Positions 1 through 4,432 of a DNA stretch of 5,223 nucleotides are shown in pieces. The position numbers were made by a program, and so were the translations under genes. The notes beneath the pieces were generated by a model that had not been told where the DNA came from, did not search any database, and saw only the letters and a program-made list of their open reading frames with translations. Every line of letters starts with the position of its first letter. Within the stretch, counting starts at the first letter, position 1. This stretch comes from Thermomicrobiales bacterium (GTDB lineage Bacteria; Chloroflexota; Chloroflexia; Thermomicrobiales; UBA6265): NCBI GenBank assembly GCA_030447145.1, contig JAUJLY010000252.1, forward strand, positions 1 through 5,223, read 5' to 3'.

Positions 1-1
1 G

Positions 2-64
2 CTTCCGGTCGCCGACCGGGCCCAAGCGATGGCGCGGGCCCGCGCCGCGCGCTTGGGACACTAG
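2..64 (+). CDS. C-terminal end of an unidentified protein (5' end outside window)
   Basis: This reading frame enters from the left edge and ends at a TAG at 62-64. It encodes the tail LPVADRAQAMARARAARLGH, an Ala/Arg-rich, helix-forming sequence typical of the end of a soluble enzyme from a GC-rich genome. The other two plus frames across this stretch look much less protein-like. Only 20 residues are visible and no motif is present, so no function can be given. The frame-1 reading of the same bases is also open, so the choice of frame rests on amino-acid composition alone. Confidence 0.45.
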   Translation, partial: LPVADRAQAMARARAARLGH

Positions 65-150
65 GGACTGTCTGCATACCACCCTTCGATACACAAACGA
101 GAAAGATCAGCCGCCAACGCACCGGTGACCAATCTAGTAATGAGAGGGGC

Positions 151-321
151 ACGAACACGACGCTCGTCGCCTCGACTATCAACCCGGACGCTCCCGATCA
201 GGGCAGTATGACCGGCCATATCCACTCCATCGTCGGTAGCGCCGGGTTCCCTCGCGTCGCGAAGGGGGGCCTGCAGATGATGATCGCGCTGGAAGAAGAT
301 GGCTTCGTCTCGTTCGAATAG
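151..321 (+). pseudogene. Coding-like remnant without a start codon, function unknown
   Basis: From about 151 to the TAG at 319-321 this frame has strongly G/C-ending codons and reads like the C-terminal part of a protein: it contains STINPDAPDQG, GHIHSIVGSAGFPRVAKGG and MMIALEEDGFVSFE. The frame stays open back to position 1, but it has no ATG, GTG or TTG before the ATG at 208, and codons upstream of about 150 lose their coding character. The simplest reading is a 5'-truncated gene remnant. The alternative is a 37-residue protein from ATG 208, whose start overlaps the stop of another short frame (140-211); no convincing ribosome binding site precedes it. A convergent hairpin 16 bases after the stop supports this being a genuine gene end. 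I do not recognise the family. Confidence 0.4.
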
Positions 322-336
322 CGAGTCTGCGGGACG

Positions 337-374
337 GGGAAACGGGCAGTCACTAAGGTGACTGCCCGTTTCCC
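337..374. terminator. Bidirectional hairpin terminator between convergent genes
   Basis: A perfect 17-bp inverted repeat (337-353 with 358-374) closes on the four-base loop TAAG. It lies in the 76-base gap between the plus-strand stop at 321 and the minus-strand stop at 398, where both transcripts must end. Neither side has a run of T after the stem, so it would act as a stem-only terminator or a 3'-end barrier rather than a classical intrinsic terminator. The stem is seen directly; its role is inferred from position. Confidence 0.8.
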
Positions 375-397
375 TGCTGTGCCTTCAAAGAGCCGAA

Positions 398-735
398 CTA
401 CTCGACGGCGCGACCGCTTTTCGTCCACTCGATCATGCCACCTGCCATGGACTTGACATCCTTCCGCCCCGCGCTATTAAGAATATCGACCGCATCCAGG
501 CTGCGAACACCACTCCGGCAGACGGTCACGATCTTTCCCCCATGCGGAATCTCGTTCTCGCGCCGGGCCAGATCGCCGAGGGGAATGTGGAGGGCACCAG
601 GCATTGTCCCTCGGCCCACTCATCCGGTTCGCGCACATCCACGAACGTCGCGCCCTGCTCCTCATACGCTTTCGCCACGTCAGCGCTGGAGATCTCTCGC
701 GGGTCCGGGTCCTTCTTCATCAATCGTTGCAGCAC
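398..735 (-). CDS. Single-domain rhodanese-like sulfurtransferase, interrupted by a one-base frameshift
   Basis: Rhodanese domains carry sulfur as a persulfide on a catalytic cysteine, in the cytoplasm when they occur as small single-domain proteins like this one. The N-terminal half (735 to about 610) reads ISSADVAKAYEEQG then TFVDVREPDEWAEG, the usual beginning of the fold with its D-V-R-E motif. The C-terminal half lies one frame over and reads MPGALHIPLGDL, then the active-site loop CRSGVRS with the catalytic Cys, then MAGGMIEWTKSG. Joining the halves needs one extra base near 607-612, where GAGGGACAATG would be GAGGGGACAATG; the loss falls in a run of G. Corrected, the gene encodes about 112 residues, a normal length for the family. 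The start is taken as GTG 735, 10 bases after AGGAGG; an internal ATG at 720 is the alternative. The gene begins 31 bases after the dehydrogenase stop, so it is probably the last gene of that operon. It is either a pseudogene or a sequencing error. Confidence 0.85.
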
Positions 736-745
736 GACTCCATAG

Positions 746-751
746 CCTCCT
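746..751 (-). promoter_or_regulatory. Ribosome binding site for the rhodanese gene
   Basis: A perfect AGGAGG on the minus strand lies 10 bases before GTG 735. It is only two bases before an ATG at 743, which opens a seven-codon frame (MESCCND). The stop of that frame overlaps the ATG at 720 as TGATG. The spacing favours GTG 735 as the true start, but the overlap also allows translational coupling to ATG 720. Confidence 0.55.
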
Positions 752-766
752 AGATCAAGTTGGACA

Positions 767-1546
767 TTAACTTGGCCAGTTGCCGCCATCCACATTGAAC
801 GTCTGTTGCGTAATGTAGTCGGCATCCGAAGAAGCAAGGAAGACGGCGGCTCCGGTCACATCCTCAGGCTGCTCGATTCGGCCGAGGGGAATACTCTGGA
901 TGAAAGTGCGCTTGGGCTCGCCGACTTCCATATTGAGCAGTTTCGCAAACTGCTTGTCGACCTCATCCCAGAATGGCGTATCGACAATGCCAGGCGCGAT
1001 CGCATTGACGTTGATCTTGTGCGGAGCCAGTGCCAGTGCAATCGACTGGTTCATGCTGATGACACAGGCCTTGCTTGCGCAGTAGGCAAGGACGAGGGCC
1101 TCACCCCGGCGTCCCGCCTGCGAGGCCAGATTGACGATCTTGCCCCCGCGCCCCTGGGCGATCATCTGCCGCGCCGCCGCCTGGCTACACCAGAGAAGAC
1201 CCTTGCAGTTGATATCGAACATGAAGTTCCAGTCAGCCTCGGTCGTTTCCAGGAACGGGATGATCTTGCCGACGCCCGCGTTGTTGACGAGGATGTCGAG
1301 ACCGCCAAAGTGCTCCACCGCGGCATCGACCATGCCCTGCACCTGATTCTGGTCGCGCACATCCAGGGCGACGGCGATGGCCTTTCCGCCAGCTCCCTTG
1401 ATCTCCTCCGCGACCGTCTCAGCGCCCTGGAGATTCATGTCCGCCAGGACCACACTGGCGCCCTCCTGGGCATAGCGGAGGCTGATGGCTCGTCCCATGC
1501 CCTGGGCACCGCCGGTCACGATCGCGATCTTGCCGTTCAATCTCAT
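767..1546 (-). CDS. NAD-dependent short-chain dehydrogenase, sorbitol/polyol dehydrogenase-like
   Basis: This 259-residue protein is a complete classical SDR, a family that oxidises alcohols or reduces carbonyls with a nicotinamide cofactor in the cytoplasm. It has the TGGAQGMG cofactor loop at 11-18, Asp36 at the end of the second strand (which favours NAD over NADP), NNAG at 88-91, and the catalytic set Asn113, Ser142, Tyr155 and Lys159 in the Y-C-A-S-K motif. The stretch SQAGRRGEALV (142-152), the segment INVNAIAPGIVDTPFW and the end NVDGGNWPS closely match what I remember of bacterial sorbitol (L-iditol 2-) dehydrogenases of the SmoS/PolS type, so a polyol or sugar substrate is likely but unproven. 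AGGAG sits six bases before the ATG. The gene follows the enolase-family gene by 58 bases and precedes the rhodanese, suggesting one minus-strand operon. Length and motifs are intact. Confidence 0.95.
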   Translation of the reverse strand: MRLNGKIAIVTGGAQGMGRAISLRYAQEGASVVLADMNLQGAETVAEEIKGAGGKAIAVALDVRDQNQVQGMVDAAVEHFGGLDILVNNAGVGKIIPFLETTEADWNFMFDINCKGLLWCSQAAARQMIAQGRGGKIVNLASQAGRRGEALVLAYCASKACVISMNQSIALALAPHKINVNAIAPGIVDTPFWDEVDKQFAKLLNMEVGEPKRTFIQSIPLGRIEQPEDVTGAAVFLASSDADYITQQTFNVDGGNWPS

Positions 1547-1604
1547 AGCCGACTCCTCTCAATAACAGTCCAGACCAAGGACAGTTGGCGCAGGATGGAT
1601 GGGT

Positions 1605-2792
1605 CTATGGTGTATGTCGATCAATCCGGTAGCGGTCTACAGTGGCCTGGTTGAGGGTAACTCCCAGGCCGGGACGTACCGGAAGCCCGACTGTGCCGTC
1701 GGACGAGGGCGCGATGTGCTCCTCGAAGAGCTCGGTCCGTAGCGGATTCGGGTTCTGGTCGAACTCCAGCAGTCCCGCGTTCGGCAACGAGGCGATGAAG
1801 TGCATGTTCGCGATGGAGCTGACCGCCGAAGAGAAGACATGCGGGATAACTGGCATCCCGTACGCCTGGGCGAACGCCGCGACCTTCCTGCTCTCCGTGA
1901 TGCCTCCCGTCCAGATCACATCGGGTTGAACGATGTCAACGGCACGGCGCGTGATCAACTCGCGGAACCCCGGCAAACCGGTCTCGGTCTCGTACCCCGC
2001 TACCGGTGTGTCGAGTTGGTGGGCCACGAGCGCGCTTCCCTCGATGTCGTAGGTCGGGACCGGCTCCTCCAGCCACCGGATGTCGAACGACTCCACTTCG
2101 CGCATGAACTTGAGCGCTACTGAGGGCGTCCAGGCATTATTAGCATCGACCGCGAGACCAACTTTTCCTCCGATAGCTTCCCGCGCGAGCCGCACCCGCT
2201 CGATATCCTCTTCAAGGCACACCGCCGCATACTCCGGGCGAACCATGTCGTGCAGCATATTGGTCATGAGCTCCGGATTACGCCCGACCTTGATCTTGAC
2301 CACCTTGAAGCCCTGGGAAGCGTAGGTACCGACCTCCTCCGCGAGCGCTCTGGCATCCTTGTCTGCAGCATAGAATCCTGCCGATGCGTAGGCGTCAAGC
2401 GTATCCCGGTACCCACCGAGGAGCCGGTAGAGAGGCGTCCGCGTTGCGTGCCCGATGATGTCCCAGAGAGCGATATCGATCCCGCTGATGCCCATCATCA
2501 GCATGCCGCCCCGACCACGCTGGTGCACGCGCGAAGCCATCATGCTCCAGAGTCGCTCGACCCTGAACGGGTCCTCGTTCAGGATTGTCTGCCGCAACTC
2601 TCCGAGAACAACCGCCTCGATACTTTCGAGGTAGCCGCCATAGACTGCGGCTTCGCCCAGGCCAACGATCCCCTCATCCGTATGAACCTGGACGAGCAAC
2701 GTCGGCCGGTCGGGCATGTAATGAACGGCATCGGCCATCGCGACCGGCATGTCGTACTTAAGCTTGATCGTTGTGACGTCAGTGATCCGCAC
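1605..2792 (-). CDS. Mandelate racemase/muconate lactonizing enzyme family protein, probable sugar-acid dehydratase
   Basis: This enolase-superfamily protein has an N-terminal capping domain (about 1-125) and a TIM-barrel domain (about 130-370). Enzymes of this type abstract a proton next to a carboxylate using Mg2+; many dehydrate aldonic or aldaric acids to 2-keto-3-deoxy acids. Visible active-site residues, counted from GTG 2792, are Lys166 and Lys168 in KIK, metal ligands Asp216 (DANNAW), Glu242 (EEP) and Glu268 (AGYETETG), the Asp291/His318 pair (QPDVIWTGG and IPHVFSS), and Glu343. The KxK plus His-Asp arrangement marks the mandelate racemase subgroup. A longer reading starts at ATG 2816, but GGGAGG lies five bases before GTG 2792 and the resulting N-terminus RITDVTTIKL is typical, so 395 residues is preferred. 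About 20 extra residues follow Lys168 (about 171-193). It is the first gene of the minus-strand operon, ahead of the dehydrogenase. The exact substrate (galactarate, gluconate, fuconate-like or other) cannot be told. Confidence 0.93.
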   Translation of the reverse strand: MRITDVTTIKLKYDMPVAMADAVHYMPDRPTLLVQVHTDEGIVGLGEAAVYGGYLESIEAVVLGELRQTILNEDPFRVERLWSMMASRVHQRGRGGMLMMGISGIDIALWDIIGHATRTPLYRLLGGYRDTLDAYASAGFYAADKDARALAEEVGTYASQGFKVVKIKVGRNPELMTNMLHDMVRPEYAAVCLEEDIERVRLAREAIGGKVGLAVDANNAWTPSVALKFMREVESFDIRWLEEPVPTYDIEGSALVAHQLDTPVAGYETETGLPGFRELITRRAVDIVQPDVIWTGGITESRKVAAFAQAYGMPVIPHVFSSAVSSIANMHFIASLPNAGLLEFDQNPNPLRTELFEEHIAPSSDGTVGLPVRPGLGVTLNQATVDRYRIDRHTP

Positions 2793-2797
2793 AAACA

Positions 2798-2803
2798 CCT
2801 CCC
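2798..2803 (-). promoter_or_regulatory. Ribosome binding site that sets the start of the enolase-family gene
   Basis: GGGAGG on the minus strand is five bases before GTG 2792. It lies inside the longer frame from ATG 2816, which has no comparable site upstream. This is the main reason for choosing the GTG start. Confidence 0.7.
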
Positions 2804-2823
2804 AACAAGGAGTCATATACAGC

Positions 2824-2854
2824 GCCGTCCGCCTTCACAAGGCGACAAAGCGGC
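2824..2854. promoter_or_regulatory. Nested inverted repeat upstream of the enolase-family operon
   Basis: CGCCTT-CAC-AAGGCG (2830-2844) is a perfect six-base inverted repeat with a three-base centre. Flanking GCCG (2824-2827) and CGGC (2851-2854) can also pair. It starts about 20 bases upstream of the ribosome binding site of the minus-strand operon. It could be an operator for a dimeric regulator or a hairpin in the mRNA leader; sequence alone does not decide. Confidence 0.4.
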
Positions 2855-2892
2855 TACAGGGTAGGGCACGCACGTAAGTCGTAAGGTGCCAG

Positions 2893-2920
2893 GGCCATAA
2901 ATACTGGAAAGTCAGGCCAT
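2893..2920. repeat. GGCCAT direct repeat, two helical turns apart, next to the -35 box
   Basis: GGCCAT occurs at 2893-2898 and again at 2915-2920, exactly 22 bases apart, just upstream of the -35 hexamer at 2923. The spacing and position would suit two regulator subunits on one DNA face. A six-base repeat can arise by chance, so this is tentative. Confidence 0.25.
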
Positions 2921-2922
2921 GT

Positions 2923-2951
2923 TTGACAGGGCAAGGTGCTATGTCTACAAT
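2923..2951 (+). promoter_or_regulatory. Sigma-70-type promoter for the transporter genes
   Basis: A perfect -35 hexamer TTGACA (2923-2928) is followed by a 17-base spacer and TACAAT (2946-2951), one mismatch from the consensus -10. Transcription would begin near 2958 and read into the sugar-binding protein gene. The surrounding 60 bases are AT-rich compared with the flanking genes, as expected of a promoter. I found no equally good promoter for the opposite strand. Confidence 0.75.
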
Positions 2952-2957
2952 TTTGCT

Positions 2958-3196
2958 CAGAACTCACAATCAGATATACACTAGTAGGAGCGCCTGGACA
3001 ACGGTGGAATGGTAATCCCGGCAGGGTCTATCCATCGGATATTGAGGAAAGATCATCGGGAACCGATCGGTAAACACTCCCGGTGAAATCGTGCCTGATT
3101 CTGGCGCGAAAGGATCCGTGCCTAACTTGAGCTGTGAGTGCTCAGCGTGGTGATTTCACCCGCTGCAAGAGTCATCAAGTAGAGGAGATCGAACGC
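2958..3196 (+). promoter_or_regulatory. Long structured leader of the sugar-binding protein gene, with a palindrome
   Basis: If the promoter at 2923-2951 is used, about 240 bases of untranslated leader precede the ATG at 3197. The leader contains the perfect palindrome ACCGATCGGT (3062-3071), a candidate site for a LacI- or GntR-like repressor. It also has a nine-base inverted repeat, GGTGAAATC (3082-3090) with GATTTCACC (3152-3160), enclosing a small TGAGC/GCTCA stem (3128-3132 with 3140-3144), and the repeated hexamer GTGCCT (3091 and 3118). No known riboswitch class is recognised. The reading frame can be extended upstream to 3134, but that extension lacks a ribosome binding site and would bury the signal peptide. 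Confidence 0.45.
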
Positions 3197-4249
3197 ATGG
3201 ACCGAGTGATTACACGTCGACGGCTGGTACAGGTTTCCGCGGCCGGAGCAGGCGCTGTCATGCTGACACCAACGCTCCTGCGGACGGCTCTCGCCGCACC
3301 ACCACCGCTCGAGAAGAAGGCGAAGTACAAGGTGGGCTTCTCGCAGGTGGAGATGAACAATCCCTGGCGTACAGCCCAGACGGCAAGCCTGCAGGCTGAG
3401 GCAGAAGAGCTTGGCCATGAGCTTGTCTATACCGACGCCGGAGGATCGGAAGCGAAGCAGATCTCGGACGTCGACTCGATGATCGCCCAGCAGGTCGATC
3501 TCATCTTCCTCGCTCCACGCTCCGAGAAGCCGCTTGCCCAGGCCGTGCTGAAGGCAAAGGCAGCCGGTATCCCGGTCATCCTGCTCGACCGCGACGTCGA
3601 TCACTCCATCGCCGAGCCAGGCGAAGATTACGTCTGCTTTATTGGTTCCAACTTCGTGCAGGAAGGTGCACGCGCCGCGGAATGGCTCGCCGAGACAATG
3701 GATGGGAAGGCAACGATCATTGAGCTTGAGGGAACAACCGGCTCCTCCCCTGCCATCGATCGTCAGAAGGGGTTCCGCGACTACCTCGCCGGGACCTACG
3801 TCCCCGAGGACAACGGGGGTATGCCTGCCTCCGTACCAGCCGGCGGCTTCCCCGATATGCAGATCATCGCCTCACAGACAGGCGACTTCGCGCGGGACGA
3901 GGGGCGCCAGGTGTTCGAGACGCTCTATCAGGCCAACCCCACCGCGAATGCGGTGTATGCACACAACGATGAGATGGCTCTCGGTGCGATCGCAGCGCTT
4001 GAGGCGGCCGGGAAGGTGCCGGGTCAGGACGTCATCATTGTCTCGGTCGATGGCTCGCGCGATGCACTGCAGGCCATCATCGACGGCAAGCTCGGCGCGA
4101 CGGTCGAGTGTAATCCTCGCTTCGGGCCAAAGGCATTCGAGACGATGGAACAGTACGCGAATGGCGAGGAGATCCCGGAGATGATCATCAATCCGGATCG
4201 TTTCTTCGACGCCACGAACGCCGAGGAATTCATAGACGAAGCCTACTAG
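3197..4249 (+). CDS. Periplasmic sugar-binding protein of an ABC transporter, YtfQ (galactofuranose)-like
   Basis: This 350-residue precursor is the exported substrate-binding component of a sugar ABC importer. The N-terminus has a short basic region with TRRRLVQ (6-12), then a hydrophobic Ala-rich stretch and a likely cleavage after ALA near residue 33; the arginine run suggests Tat export. The mature part is a two-lobe type I periplasmic binding fold. It shares with E. coli YtfQ, as I recall that sequence, the segments KVGFSQV (45-51), LLDRDVD (129-135), IELEGTTGSSPAIDRQKGF (175-193), QTGDFAR (227-233), YAHNDEM (254-260) and VSVDG (282-286). Compared with YtfQ it has about 18 extra residues near 200-217, rich in Pro and Gly. 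The start is ATG 3197, preceded by GAGGAG with nine bases between. The ATPase gene follows after 183 bases. The ligand is probably a furanose or pyranose sugar, but cannot be named from sequence. Confidence 0.93.
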   Translation: MDRVITRRRLVQVSAAGAGAVMLTPTLLRTALAAPPPLEKKAKYKVGFSQVEMNNPWRTAQTASLQAEAEELGHELVYTDAGGSEAKQISDVDSMIAQQVDLIFLAPRSEKPLAQAVLKAKAAGIPVILLDRDVDHSIAEPGEDYVCFIGSNFVQEGARAAEWLAETMDGKATIIELEGTTGSSPAIDRQKGFRDYLAGTYVPEDNGGMPASVPAGGFPDMQIIASQTGDFARDEGRQVFETLYQANPTANAVYAHNDEMALGAIAALEAAGKVPGQDVIIVSVDGSRDALQAIIDGKLGATVECNPRFGPKAFETMEQYANGEEIPEMIINPDRFFDATNAEEFIDEAY

Positions 4250-4256
4250 CCGTAGC

Positions 4257-4324
4257 CAGTTGTCGGCGGCGACCTCACGGCTCGGTATCCGCGAAAGCGA
4301 GGCCCTGAGCACCCCTGACAACTG
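4257..4324 (+). other. Long-range inverted repeat after the binding-protein gene
   Basis: CAGTTGTC (4257-4264) pairs perfectly with GACAACTG (4317-4324), enclosing 52 bases. Inside lie a CGC-GAAA-GCG mini-hairpin with a GNRA-type tetraloop (4290-4299) and complementary CTCG and CGAG arms. The element begins eight bases after the stop codon and could fold in the mRNA as a branched structure protecting the 3' end of the upstream message. Pairing is visible; the role is inferred. Confidence 0.35.
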
Positions 4325-4337
4325 AGTTGCACGAGGG

Positions 4338-4366
4338 CGGGGAGCGTTCCGATGGGCCGCTCCCCG
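4338..4366 (+). terminator. Terminator-like hairpin between the binding-protein and ATPase genes
   Basis: CGGGGAGCG (4338-4346) and CGCTCCCCG (4358-4366) form a perfect nine-base GC-rich stem with an 11-base loop, followed by TCTGCGTT, which is only weakly T-rich. It lies in the spacer inside an expected transporter operon, where a leaky terminator would make more binding protein than ATPase, a common arrangement for ABC importers. It could instead be an mRNA-stabilising stem. Confidence 0.6.
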
Positions 4367-4432
4367 TCTGCGTTCACCGGACACTCCGTCCCGGTTGCGA
4401 TAGCCTCGATTCTCACAGTTGGAGTGCACCCG

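Noticed and set aside
198..428. 76-residue minus-strand open frame covering the convergent hairpin
   Set aside because: It reads through the terminator and overlaps the end of the rhodanese; no protein-like motifs.
806..1654. 282-residue plus-strand open frame opposite the dehydrogenase gene
   Set aside because: It is a shadow of the SDR gene on the other strand; the SDR has full motifs, and this frame shows no domain and runs across two genes.
2814..2840. Possible minus-strand promoter TTGTGA-N15-TATATG before the enolase-family gene
   Set aside because: The hexamers are poor, the spacing is short, and the predicted start would fall almost on the ribosome binding site.
2250..2864. 204-residue plus-strand open frame over the start of the enolase-family gene
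   Set aside because: Antisense shadow of a gene with a complete active-site set; no motif or ribosome binding site.
3134..3196. Upstream extension of the binding-protein frame to an earlier start
   Set aside because: It would add 21 polar residues before the Tat-type leader and has no ribosome binding site, whereas ATG 3197 has GAGGAG at a suitable distance.
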